The notes under the pieces were generated by a model. The model was not told where the DNA came from and did no database searches. It saw nothing but the letters and a program-made list of their open reading frames with translations. Below are positions 1 to 12,818 of a stretch of DNA of 64,000 bases, one piece after another; position 1 is the stretch's first letter; the number at the start of each line of letters is the position of its first letter. The translations under genes were made by a program, and so were the position numbers. The stretch is from Moringa oleifera (Eukaryota; Streptophyta; Magnoliopsida; Brassicales; Moringaceae): positions 1-64,000 of the forward strand of contig JAJFZO010000433.1 in NCBI GenBank assembly GCA_021397835.1, written 5' to 3'.

Positions 1-2239
1 ATTTTATCAAGTCTGTAATTTTAGATAATTGACTTATTATTACCATATAGAGGTATAATGTAACAATAAAGTGATATTATCTTTTTTCAGTTGATCTAAT
101 CACATTATATTAGTGTTATTACTATTTTTATTTGCAGTTTTACAAGATAATTAAAGATTAAATTTTATTTACTATTTTTTTTTGGAACATTGGCCTTATT
201 ATTACCTTGGATTTACATCAAATTTTAAAAATGATTACTTTTTAACTACTTTACTATAATTATTTTAATTTACAAAAAAATAACTTTTCTTTAACAATCA
301 TTAAAAAACTAATTTTTTTTGAAAGCCCAAGGAATTTATTAATACCTTTGCCCTACTTTGCTCATTTGAAATTTTTTAAGAAAATAGCTTTTATTAAGTC
401 AATATTTTTTGATATTTAACCTTAAATATTACCTTACAGAATTATAATATACTAGTTAACAGTTACTGTTGTTCTATAGTTTAATTTAATTGACCTTATC
501 ACTCCATGTTGACCTTATTACTACTTTTTGTCTATGTTTTATTCAAGATAATCTAAAATTAAATCTTATTAACTATCTTTTTGAAAAATTAACCTTATAG
601 AAGTATAATGTAACAATAAAGTGTTATTATTATTTTTCTTAGTCGATCTAACCATATTATACTGACATTATTATTATCTTTTATTTATAATTTTTTAAGA
701 TAATTAAAGATTAAATTTTGTTAACTATTTCTTTTGGAACATTGACCTTATTATTACTTTCGATGTACATCAAATTTTAAAACCGATTACCTTCTACTTG
801 TTTTATTATCACTATTTTACTTTATATAAGGTAATCATCTTTCTTCAAGTATCATTAAAAAAATTGATTTTTCTGGATGCTCTAGAGCTTATTAATACAT
901 TTTCTTTACTTTAGTCATTTGAAATGAAGAAAAGAAATAGATTTCATTAGATTAATAGTTTTTAATAATTAAACTTATTATTACCTTATAGAATTATAAT
1001 ATACTAGTCAACGATCACAGTTTGTTTTACACTTTAATTTGATTGATCTTATTATATCATGTTAACATTCTGTTTGTATTTATTTTAAGATAATGTAAAA
1101 TTAAATTCTTTTAACAAATTTTTTTTTGAAAAATTAATGTTATACAAGTATAATGTAACAATAAAGGGTTTTTATTTTTTCAAGTTGATCTAATCACATT
1201 ATATTGAAATCATTATTACCTTTCGTTTGTAATTTTGTGAGACAATTAAAAATTAAATTTTATTAATTATTTTTTTAGAGCATTGACCTTATTATTACCT
1301 TCGATTTAAACCAAAATTTTAAAATGATTACCTTTTACTTATTATATTATTATTATTTCAATTTACATAAGAAAATCATCTATTGTTAATTATCATTAAG
1401 AAACAGAGTTTTTTTAAAAAAATTCTGATAGGTTGTATTAATACCTTTTCTCTACTTCAGTCATTTGAAATTTAAAAAAATGGTTAGATTTTATTGAATC
1501 AACATTTTTTGATAATTAACCTTATTATTACCTTGTAGAATTATAATGTATTAATCAAGATTTATTGTTGTTTTTTTGATAATTTTAATCAATTGACCTT
1601 ATGACACATTGTTCACCTGATTACCACCTTTTTTTGTATTTTTTTTAAATTTAATGAAAAACTAAATTTTATTAACTATTTTTTAAATAATAAGCTTATT
1701 ATTACCTTCCCTACCTACTTTAGTATCATTCCTTGATTTTCCTTAAAAAGATTTTCTTGAATGCCCATAGCCTTACTAATACCTTTTCTTTACTTTAGTC
1801 ATTTGAAACTTAAAAAACCTTAAATTTTATTAAATTTACATTTTTGAATATTTGATCATATTATTATTTTATAGAAGTATAATAAAATGATAAATGATTA
1901 TTATTTTTTATAAAATTTAATTCAATTGACCTTATCACATTATATCAAATTTATTATCACCTTTTGTTTGTATTTTCTTTAGATAATCAAAGCTTAAATT
2001 TATTTAAATATTTTTTGAAAAATTGACCTTGTTATTGCCTTTAATTTACATCAAAATTTAAAAGTAATTACCTTCTATCCACTTTATTTTCATTAAAATT
2101 TTAAATTACATAAAAAGATCACCTTTCGTTAGCCATCATTTAATATATATTTTTGAATGCCTATGGGCTTTTTTTACTACCCCTTCTTCAGTCATTTTAA
2201 CAAACCTAAATTTCATTAAATCTATAATTTTGAATAATT

Positions 2240-2254
2240 GACCTTATTATTACC
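2240..2254 (+). other. empty insertion site of the CACTA transposon
   Basis: The sequence GACCTTATTATTACC here is uninterrupted satellite. At the homologous position in the right block (44963-49239) the same sequence is split by the 4.26-kb transposon, with TTA duplicated on both sides. The TTA at 2247-2249 is therefore the unoccupied target. It is the pre-insertion state, because no excision footprint is visible. Confidence 0.88.
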
Positions 2255-5200
2255 TTATAGAAGTATAATGTAACAATAAAGTGATATTATCTCTTTTTAG
2301 TTGATCTAATCACATTATATTGACGTTATTATTATCTTCTATCTACTATTTCTTTATTATTATCTTCTATCTACTATTTCTTATAAAACATTGGTCTTAT
2401 TATTACATTTAATTTACATCAAATTTTAAAAATGATTAACTTTTATCTAGTTTATTATTATTATTTTAATTTACATAAGAAAATCATATTTTTTAACTAT
2501 CATTAAAAAATTGATTTTCTTTAATGCCCAAGAAAATTATTAATACCTTTGCTCTACTTCACTCATTTGATTTTTTTTAAAAATAAAAGATTTCATTAAG
2601 TCAATATTTTTTGATAATTAACCGTAAATATTATCTTATAAAATTATAATATACTAGTCAACAGTAATTGTTTTTATATAGTTTAATTAAATTGACCTTA
2701 TCATTCAATCTTGGTTTTATTTGTACTTCTTTGAACATAATGTAAAATTAAATTTTATAACTATTTTTTAAAGAAAATTAACCTTACAGAAGTATAATGT
2801 AACAATAAAGTGTTGTAATTATTTTTTTCAGTCGATCTAATCATATTATATTGACATTATTATTATCTTTTATTTATAATTTTTTAAGATAATTAAAGAT
2901 GAAATTTTATTAACTATTTCTTTTGGAACATTGACCTTATTATTACCTTTGATTTACATCAAATTTTTGAAACGATTACCTTCTACCTATTTTATTATCA
3001 TTATTTTACTTTACACAAGGAAATCATCTTTCTTTAACTATCATTAAAAAATTGATTTTTTTAGATGCCCAAGAGCTTTATTAATACATTCTCTTTACTT
3101 CAGTCATTTGAAATGAAAAAACAAAAAACTAATTTTATTAAATCAACATTTTTTGATAATTAACCTTGATATTACTTTATAGAGCTATAATATACTAGTC
3201 ATCAGTTATTGTTTTTTTATAATTTAATTCAATTGACCTTATCACATCATGTTAACCTTATTACTACTTTTTGTTTGTGTTTTTTTTTATGTAAAATTAA
3301 ATTCTTTTAACATTTTTTTTGAGAAATTAACGTTATAGAAGGATATTGTAACAATAAAGTGTTCTTATTATTTTTTTTTTTGAGTTGATCTAATCACATT
3401 ATATTAACATTATTATTACCTTTCATTTGTAATTGTGAGATAATTAAAGATTAAATTCTATTAACTATTTTTTGGAACATTGACCTTATTATTACTTTTG
3501 ATTTAAATCAAAATTTTAAAATAATTAACCTTCTACCTACTATATTATTATTAGTTTAATTTACACAAGAAAATTATCCATTGTTAATTATCATTAAAAA
3601 ACACATTTTTTGAATTCTCATAGGTTGTATTAATACCTTTGCTCTATTTTGGTCGTCTGAAATGAAAAAAAAAAGTTTTACTTTATTAAGTCAACATTTT
3701 TTTATGATTAACCTTATTATTACCTTATATAATTATAATGTATTGATTAAAAGTCATGATTGTTTTTTTCTATAATTTAAATCAATTAACTATATTTTTT
3801 AAAAACAATAACCCTATTATTACCTTCCCTTCATATCGAACTTTAAAAATGGTTACCTTCTGCCTACTTTAGTATCATTATTATTTTGATTTGCATAATC
3901 TTTCTTTAGCTTTTATTAAAAAGATTTTCTTAAATGCCTATAAGCCTCATTAATACCTTTTTTCTACTGCAGTCATTTGAAACTAAAAAAAACCTAAATT
4001 TTATGAAATTTATATTCTTGGATATTTGATTGTATTAGTACTTTATTAAAGTATAATGTAATGATAAAGGGTTGTTATTTTCGAAAAATTTAATTCAATT
4101 GACCATAGCACATTATATCAATTTTATATCACCTTTTGTTTGCATTTTCTTTATATAATCAAAGATTAAATTTATTTAACTATTTTTAAAAAATTGACCT
4201 TATTATTACCTTTAATTTACATTAAATTTTAAAAATGATCACCTTTTATCTACTTTCTTATCATTTAAATTTTAATTTACACAAGAAGATCATCTTTTGT
4301 TAGGCATCATTGAATATATATTTTTGAATGCCCATGGGCCTTATTTCTACCTCTTCTTTAGTCATGTTAGCAAACTTAAATTTTATTAAGTCCATATTTT
4401 TGGATAATTGACCATATTATTACCTTATAGAAGTGCAATGTAACAATAAAGTGATATTATCTTTTTTCGGTTGATCTAATCACATTATTTTAGCATTATT
4501 ATTATCATTTACTTGCAGTTTTATAAGATAATTGAAGATTAAATTTTATTAATTATTTCTTTTAGAACATTGACCTTATTATTACTTTCGATTTACATCA
4601 AATTTTAAAAATGATTACATTTTGCCGATTTTATTTTTATTATTTTAATTTACATAAGAAAATCACCTTTCTTTAACTATCATTAAAAAATAGATTTTTT
4701 AATGCACAAGGACTTTATTAATGCCTTTACTCTCATTCACTCATTTGAAATTAAAAGAAAAAAGATTTCATTAAGTCAACATTTTTTGGTAATTAACATC
4801 AATTATTACCTTCTAGAATTACAATATACTAGTCCATAGTTATTTTTTTTATATAGTTTAATTCAATTGACCTTATTACTCCATGTTGACCTCATTACTA
4901 CTTTTTATTTGTGTTTCTTTGAAGATAATATAAAATTAAATGTTATTAACTATTTTTTTGAAAAATTAACCTTATAGAAGTATAATGTAACAATAAAGTG
5001 GTATTATGATTTTTTAAAGGCGAATTAATCACATTAGTATTGACATCATTATTACGTTTTACTTTTTATTTTTAAGATAATTAAAAATTAAATTTTGTTA
5101 ACTATTTCTTTTGGAATATTGACCTTGTTATTCTCTTTGATTTACAACAAAATTTAAAAATGATTACTTAATTTCTACCTATTTTATTATTATTATTTTA

Positions 5201-5415
5201 ATTTATACAAGGTAATCATCTTTCTTTAACTATCATTAAAAAATTGATTTTTTCGGATGCCTAAGAGCTTTATTAATACATTTTCTCTACTTCAATCATT
5301 TGAAATGAAAAAAAAAAATCATTAAGTCAACTTTTTTTGATAATTAAGCTTATTATTACCTTATAGAATTATAATATACTAGTTAACAGTTATGGTTTTT
5401 TTATAATTTAATTTC

Positions 5416-5464
5416 ACATTGTCTTAAAAGAAACACAAATAAAAGGTAGTAATAACGTCAACAT
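5416..5464 (-). repeat. 49-bp micro-inversion inside a satellite monomer (left copy)
   Basis: Between ACATTGTCTTAAAAG and GGTCAACAT-like sequence, the monomer segment that normally reads GTTGACCTTATTACTACC ... CTTTTAAGA is present as its reverse complement, while both flanks stay forward. The same switch occurs at 19049-19097 and 52452-52500, so it predates the duplications that made this window. Confidence 0.8.
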
Positions 5465-6383
5465 AATAGTTTTTTTTAAGATAGTGAAAGATTAAATTTT
5501 ATTAAATATTTTGTTAAAAAAAATTAACCTTATTAACCTTCTCTTTCCATCAAACTTTAGAAACGATTACCTTCTACCAACTCTATTATTATTATTATGT
5601 TAGTTTACACAATCTTTCTTTAGCTATCATTAAATTGATTTTCTTGAATGTCCATAGACCTTATTAATACGTTTGCTTTACTTTAGTCATTTGAAATTAT
5701 AAAAAAAAAAAGATTTCATTAAGCTAATATTTTTATATAATTGACCCTATTATTACCTTATTGAATTATAATGTAATAATGAAGGATTATTAAATTTTGA
5801 AAAACTTAATTCAATTAATCTAGACACATTATTTTGACATTATTATTACTTTGATTTGCAATTTCATAAAAAAGAAAGAATAAGATTTATTAACTATTTT
5901 CTTTTTTACGAAAAATTAAACTTATTTCTTGTTATCAAATTTTTAAATGATTACCATATTCCTACTTTATTATTATTATTTTAATTTACACAAATAAATC
6001 ATATTTCTTTAACTATCAGTAAAAAATAAATTTTATTGCTCATGGACATTGTTAATACCTTTGCTATATTTCAATCATACGAAATAAAACAAAATAGATA
6101 TCATTAATTTAACTTTTTTGATAATCAACCTTATTATTACCTTTTATTTATGTTTTTGTTAAGATAATAAAAGATTAAATTTTATTAACCATTTTTTAAA
6201 ACCGTGACTTTATTGTTACCTTCCCTTTACATCAAACTTTAAAAATGATTATCTTTCTACTTTCGTATCTTTATTATTTTAATTTACACAATCTTTCTTT
6301 AGCTATCGTTAAAAAGATTTTCTTGATTGCCCATAAGTCTTATTAATATCTATTCTTTACTTCAGTCATTTGAAACTAAAAAA

Positions 6384-6392
6384 AACTGAACA
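6384..6392. other. satellite orientation switch, forward to reverse (deletion junction)
   Basis: Left of this point the array matches 53319-53412 forward; right of it, it matches 55003 onward in reverse orientation. Both partner sites in the right block lie in A-runs (53412-53424 and 54991-55000), and an A-run also sits at the left junction. The simplest reading is a deletion of about 1.58 kb in the left block between two A-tracts, which removed the original switch point seen at 54312-54331. Confidence 0.75.
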
Positions 6393-9300
6393 CTTTGTTG
6401 TTTCATTATACTTTTATAACGTTAATTTTCTTTAAAATAATAGTTAAAAGAATTTAATTTTACATTATCTTAGCAGAAACACAAACAAAAGGTAGTCATA
6501 AAGTCAACATTGTGTGATAAGGTCAATTAGATTAAATTATAAAAAAACAACAACTGTTGGCTAGTATATTATAATTCTATAAGGTAATAATAAGGTTAAT
6601 TATCAAAAAATGTAACTTAATGAAATCCTTTTTTTTTTTCATTTCAAAGGACTAAAGCATAGAAAATATATAATAAAGCTCTTGGGCATCTAGAAAAATC
6701 AACTTTTTAATGATAGTTGAAGAAAGGTGATTTCCTTGTATAAAGTAAAATAATGATAATAAAATAGGTAGAAGGTAATCGTTTTTAAAATTTAATGTAG
6801 ATTAAAGGTAATAATAAGGTCAATGTTCCAAAAGCAATAGTAACAATAATGCCAATATAATTTGATTACATCAACTAAAAAAAACACTTTGTTGTTACAT
6901 TATACTTCTGTGAGGTTAATTTTTCAACGAAAGAATAAAATTTAATTTTATATTATCTTAGAAAAACACAAACAAAAGGTAGTAATAAGGTCAACATGGA
7001 GTGGTAAGATCAATTGAATTAAATTATATAAGAAAACCAATAACTATTGACAAGTATATTATAATTCTGTATGGTAATAAAAAGGTTAATTATCAAAAAA
7101 TATTGATTTAATAAAATATATATATTTTTCATTTCAATTGACTGAAGTAGAGCAAAGGTATTAATAAAGCCCTTGAGCATTCAAAAAAATCAGTTTTTTA
7201 ATGATAGTTAAAAGAAATATGATTTCGTTCTGTAAATTAAAATGATAATAATAAAGTAGGTAAAAGGTAATCATTTTTAAAATGTGATGTAAATTGAAAG
7301 TGATAATAAGGTCAATGTTTCCGAAAGAAACAGCTAATAAAATTTAATCTTCAATCATCTTAAAAAATTGCAAAGAAAATGTAATAATAGTGTCAATATA
7401 ATGTGATTAGATCAATTAGAAAATAATAACACTTTATCGTTACATTATACAAAAATAAGATACTAAAAGGGTCAATTATCAAAAAATACTAACTTAATGA
7501 AATCCAAGTTTGTTAAATTTTAAATGATTGAAGAAGAGGCAGTATTAAAAACCATGAAGCATTCAAAAATATATATCTATTTAATGATGGCTAACAAAAG
7601 GTGATCTTCTTATATAAATTAAAATTTTAATGATAATAAAGTAGACGTAAAGTAATCATTTTTAAAATTTGATGTAAATCGAAGGTAATAATAATATTAA
7701 TTTTCTAAAAAATAATTAGATAAATTTAATCTTTCATTAAGTGAAAAAAATACAAACAAAAGGTGATAATAATGTTGATATAATGTCATAAGGTCAATTG
7801 AATTAGATTTTTACTAAAAATAATAACCATTTATCATTACATTATCCTTCTATAAATAATAAAAAAAATTATCCAAAAATATAAACTTAATAAAATCTAA
7901 GTGTTTTTTTTAGTTTCAAATGACTGAAGTAGAGAAAAGGTACTAATAAGACCTATGGGCATTTAAGAAAATCTTTTTAATGATAGTTAAAAGAAGGTTA
8001 TGTAAAGTAAAATAATGATGATACTAAGGTAGGTAAGAAAATCTTTTTAATGATAGCTAAAAGAAGGTTATGTAAAGTAAAATAATGATGATACTAAGGT
8101 AGGTAAAAGGTAATTGTTTTTAAAATTTGATGTTAAGGGAAGGTAATGATAAGGTCATTGTTTTAAAAAAAAAATGTTAATAAACTTTATTCTTTCATTA
8201 TCTTAAAAAAACGCAACCAAAAGGTAATAATAAGGTAAACTGGGTGCCATAATATGAATTGAATTAAATTATAAAAAAAATAATAACTCTTGAGTAATAC
8301 ATTATAATTTTATAAGGTAATAATAAGGTTTATTGTAAAAAAAAAAAAGTTCACTTAATGATTTTTTCTTTTTTTGATTTCATATGACTGAAATAAAGCA
8401 AAGATACTGATAAAGCCTATGAACATTAAAAAAAAACCTTTTTTTAATGACTGTTAAAGAAATACGATTTTTTATGTAAATGAAAATAATAATAATAAAG
8501 TAGACATAAGATAATTATTTTTCCAATTTGGTACAAATTATGAGTTCAATTTCCAAAAAAAAAAAAAGAAAATAGGTCAACAAGGCGCCACTAGGTTAAT
8601 TGATTTAAATTATAAAAAAAAAGTAGTAACTCTTGATTAATACATTATAATTCTACAAGCTAAATAATAAGGTTAATTATTAAAAAATGTTGACTTAAAA
8701 AAATCTAACTTCTTTTCATTCCAAATGATCAAAATAGAGCCAAGGTATTAATAAAGCCTATGGGAATTCAAAAAAAAAAAATTTAATGATGGTAAAATAG
8801 ATGATTTTCTTGTGTAAATTAAAATAATAATAATATTAGATGTAAAAGGTAATCATTTTAAAATTTTGATTTAAATAGAACGTAATAATTAAGTCAATGC
8901 TCCAACAAAAATAGTTAACAAAATCTCATCTTTAATTATCTCATAAAGTTGCAAATAAAAAGTGATAATAATGTCAATATAATGTGATTAGATTAACTAA
9001 GAAAAATAATGACACATTATTGTTACATTACCCTTTTATAAGGTTTATTTTTTCTAAAAAATAGTTAATAAAATTTAATTTTGCATTATCATAAAGAACA
9101 CAAATAAAAGGTTGCAATAAGATCAATAGGGTGTGATAAAGTCAATTGAATTAAATTACAAAAAAATAATAATTGTTGGCTAGTATATTATAATTTTAGA
9201 AGGTAATAATAAGGTTTATTATTGAAAAATGTTAAGTTAATGAAATCTTTTTTTTTTATTTCAAATGACTAAAGTAGTACAAAAGGTATTAATAAAGTCC

Positions 9301-11256
9301 TTGGGCATTCAAAAAAACCAAAATTTTAATAATAGTTAAAAAAAGATGATTTGCTTGTGTAAATTAAAATAATAATGATAAAGTAGGTAGAAGGTAATCC
9401 TTTTTAAAATTTGATGCAAATCGATGGTAATATAATAAGGTCAATGCTCCAAAAGAAATAGTTAATAAAATTTAATCTTTAATTATCTTAAAAAATTATA
9501 AATAAAAGATGATAATAATCTTATTATAACGTGATAGGTTGACTAAAAAAATAATTGTAACACTTTATTGTTACATTATACTTTTATAAGGTTAATTTTT
9601 TTAAAAAAATAATAAAATTTAATTTTACATTATCTTCAAAGAAACACAAACAAAAGATAGTAATAAGATCAATTGAACTAAACTATATATAAAAAATAAC
9701 TGTTGACTAGTATATTATAATTGGATAAGACAATAATAATATTAATTACTAAAAAAATTGACTTAATGAAATCTATATATTTTTTTAAAAATTTCAAATG
9801 AGTGAAGTAGAGTAAAGGTATTAATAAAGCCCTTTGGGCATTCAGAAAAATCAATTTTAATAGTAGTTAAAGAAAGGTGTTTTCGTAAATTAAAATAACA
9901 ATAATAAAGTAAGTATAAGGTAATCATTTTTAAAATTTGATGTAAATCGAAGGTAATAATACGGTCAATGTTCCAGAAGAAATAGTTAATAAAATTTAAT
10001 CTTCAATTATCTTATAAAATTACAAATAAAAGATAATGATAATCTTAATATAATGTGATTAGATCAATGAAATAAAGATAATATCACTTTATTGTACATT
10101 ATACTTATATAAGGTAATAATAGGGTCAATTATTCAAAAATACTAACTTAATGAAATTTAAGTTTGTTAAAATGACTGAAGAAGAGGCAGCAATAAAGCC
10201 CATGGGGCATTCAAAAATATATATTCAATGATGGCAAATGAAAGATGATTTTCTTGAGTAAATTACATTTTAATGATAATAAAGTAGATAGAAGGCAATC
10301 ATTTTTAAAATTTGACGTAAATTGAAGGTAATAATAAGGTTAATTTTTTAAAAATTAATTAAATAAATTTAATCTTTTATTATCTAAAGAAAATATAAAC
10401 AAAAGGTGATAAAAAGTTTGATATAATGCCATAAGGTTAACTAAATTAATTTTACAAAAAAATAGTAACCCTTTATCATTATGTTATACTTTTATAAAGT
10501 AATAATGGGGTCAAATTTTCAAAAAATAAATTTAATAAAATCTAATTTTTTTTTTGGTTTCAAATCATTGAAGTACAGAAAATGTATTAATAAGGCCTAT
10601 AGGCTTTCAAAAAAATCATTTTAATGATAGCTAAAGAAAGATTATGTAAATTGAAATAATAATGATACTAATGTGGGTGGAAGGTAACTATTTTTAAAGT
10701 TTGATGTGAAAGAAAGGTAATAATAAGGTCATTGTTTAAAAAAAAAGTTAATAAAATTTAGTCTTTCACAAAAAAACACCAATAGAAAGGTAGTAATAAG
10801 GTCAACAAGGCGCCTCAAGGTTAATTGATTTAAATTATCAAAAAAACAACAATAACTCTTTATTAATACGTTGTAATTGTATAAGGTAATAATAAGGTGA
10901 GTTATAAAAAAAAATTGACTTAGTAAAATCTAACTTTTTTCCATTTTAGATGGCCGAAATAGAGTAAAGGTATTAATAAAGCTTATAGGAATTCAAAAAA
11001 AATCTATTTTTTTAATGATTGTTAAAAATAGATGATTTTCTCATGTAAATTAAAATAATAATAATATAGTAGGTGAAAGGTAATCATTTTAAAATTTTGA
11101 TTTAAATAGAAGGTAATAATAAGGTTAATGTTTCAACAATAGTTAATAAATTTATTCTTTAATTATCCCATAAGATTATAAATAAAAAGTAATAATAATG
11201 TCAATATAATGTGATTAGATCAACTGAGAAAAATAACAGCACTTTATTGCCACATT
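6391..11256 (-). repeat. satellite array, reverse orientation
   Basis: This is the same satellite on the minus strand (reads GGTAATAATAAGG on plus). It includes a perfect-looking 70-bp tandem duplication at 7965-8105. From about 7340 rightwards it is the left arm of the giant palindrome, matching 60319-64000 inverted. It also matches 55003-58500 directly, apart from a 1.4-kb segment (about 7230-8640) that is missing there. No genes seen. Confidence 0.88.
7965..8105 (-). repeat. 70-bp tandem duplication within satellite (left)
   Basis: Two adjacent copies of a 70-bp piece run from AAGAAAATCTTTTTAATGAT to AAGGTAGGT, with one visible difference (agttaaa versus agctaaa). Its mirror image is at 63266-63408, so it was present before the arms were formed. 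Confidence 0.85.
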
Positions 11257-11911
11257 CCACACCCTAAACCTTCAAACCTAAACCTAATATGTAAGCATTG
11301 AACTCTAAACCCAAATGCTCAAACCTTAACCTAATCCTAACCTAAACCCCTAAATCTTAAACCCTAAGCTATAAACCTTAAATGCTAACCCTTTAACCAT
11401 AATCACCAAATCTTAAATCCTAAACCTAACCCTTAAACCCTACTCCAAAACAATAAACATTAACCCTAACAAGTAACGCTAAACCATAAATCCCAAACGC
11501 TAGCCACTATGTCCTAAATCATAACCTCTAAACCATAAACTCAAAAGCATAACCCTTACACTGTAAACACTAAACATGAAATCCTAACCACAAACTCTTG
11601 ATTGATAACAATAGCCACTAAACCCTAACCTTCGACCACAATGCCGTAAACCTTAAAGTCTAAAACTTAATCCCTAACCCTTGAACATCAAAATTAAACC
11701 AAAAACTTAAAACACTAAACTCTAACCCTTAAAGTCAAACAATTAAACTTGAAACCCTAGAACTTATATTGTAAATCTTAGGCCCTAAATCTTAAATCCT
11801 AAAATATAAGCCCAAAATTCCACACCCTTAAACATTAAACACTAATTGCTAAGCCTTGAACCCTATCCTGTAGAACCTAAAGGCAAACTACTAAACCATG
11901 AACTCTAAAAT
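11257..11911 (-). repeat. degenerate telomere-like block, C-rich on plus strand
   Basis: About 655 bp of decayed CCCTAAA-type heptamers, with many transition-like variants such as CCTTAAA, CTCTAAA and CCATAAA. It is sharply bounded inside a satellite monomer. At the homologous uninterrupted places (13031-13068 and about 58490-58530) the satellite instead holds only about 14 bp (CTTTATAAAAGGGT or its complement). The block therefore replaced a short piece of a monomer. Its mirror copy is at 59667-60318. No coding potential. Confidence 0.85.
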
Positions 11912-12131
11912 TTAATTTTCAAAAGAAATGTTAACAAAATTTAATTTTGCATTATCTTAAAAAAACACAAATAGGGTTGTAATAAGATCAACATGGTGTG
12001 ATAAGGTCAATTGAATTAAATTATTAAAAAACAATAATTGTTGACTAGTATATGATAATTTTGTAAGGTTATAATAAGGTTAGTTATCAAAAATTGTTAA
12101 GTTAATTAAATCTATTTTTTTCATTTCAAAT
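11912..12131 (-). repeat. satellite fragment between two telomere-like tracts
   Basis: About 220 bp of reverse-oriented satellite, continuing the monomer interrupted at 11257. It ends in TCATTTCAAAT, immediately followed by telomere-like sequence. Confidence 0.85.
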
Positions 12132-12818
12132 AGGGTTGAAACCCTAAACCCTCTAAACCCTTAAACCTTGACCCTAAACCCTAAACCCTAGACCCCAGAC
12201 CCTAGACCCTGAACGCTAACCCATAACCCCTAGACCCTAACCCACCCTTAACCCCTAACCTTTAACCCATAAACCCTAACCCCTAACGCCTAAACCCTGA
12301 CCCTAACCCCAGAACCCTGAACCCCGAACCTCGAACCTTGAACCTCAAAACCCGAAACCCCAAGCCCTGAACCCTAAGCCCGAAGTCCCAAGCTCGAAGC
12401 TCGAAGCCCAAAGCCCTAAGCCTTGAACCCCAAACCCCAAACCCTAAGCCCTAAGCCCCAAGCCCCAAGCCCCGAGCCTTGAGCCTCGAACTTCAAACCC
12501 TGAATCTTGAACCCTGAACCCTAAACCCCGAACCCCAAACCTCGAAGCCCGAAGTTCGAAGCTCGAAACCCAAAACCCCAAGCCCTAAACCCTAAACCCT
12601 AAACCCTACACCCCAAACCCCCAATCCCCAAACCCTAAACGCAAAATCCAAACTTCAAACCCCAAACCCCAAACCCTAACCCTAACCCTAACCCTAACCC
12701 TAATCCAAATTTAGGGTCTGGGGTCTAGGGTTTGGGGTTTAGGGGTTTAGAGTTAGGGTTTAGGGGATTAGAGTTTAAGGTTTAGGGTTCAAGGTTTTGG
12801 GTTTAGGGTTTCAACCCT
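12132..12818. repeat. interstitial telomere-like tract, tail-to-tail (CCCTAAA)n-(TTTAGGG)n
   Basis: The tract begins AGGGTTGAAACCCTAAACCC and ends with the inverse, GGGTTTAGGGTTTCAACCCT, so it has inverted ends. The C-rich strand is on plus from 12132 to 12703, in 7-bp phase with variants such as CCCTGAA, CCCCGAA, CCTCGAA and CCCCAAG. A perfect CCCTAAA run lies near 12583-12609, and five perfect hexamers CCCTAA occupy 12674-12703. At 12704-12710 the strand bias flips, and about 100 bp of G-rich repeat follows. The flanking satellite also changes orientation across the tract. The polarity is the opposite of a simple telomere end-to-end fusion, which would read (TTAGGG)n-(CCCTAA)n. Confidence 0.92.

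Larger units (their letters stand above)
1..6386 (+). repeat. A+T-rich satellite array, forward, with ~2.2-kb higher-order repeat
   Basis: This is a non-coding tandem satellite. The recurrent landmark TAATGTAACAATAAAG starts at 56, 606, 1151, 2266, 2795, about 3344 (variant) and 4436 (variant), giving monomers of about 530-550 bp. The variant followed by GTGATATTATC recurs at 56, 2266 and 4436, a higher-order period of 2170-2210 bp. Inside each monomer the core ACCTTATTATTACCTT recurs in several versions. One monomer per higher-order unit is shortened, for example around 1680-1740, where the TAATGTAAC part is missing. A 28-bp local duplication lies at 2326-2380; the homologous place near 49312 has a single copy. 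No open reading frame of note is present. The whole stretch is a diverged direct copy of 42887-53412 lacking the transposon. Confidence 0.9.

Noticed and set aside
12132..12818. Ancestral chromosome end-to-end fusion
   Set aside because: The strand order is C-rich then G-rich, the reverse of the order expected for two fused chromosome ends.
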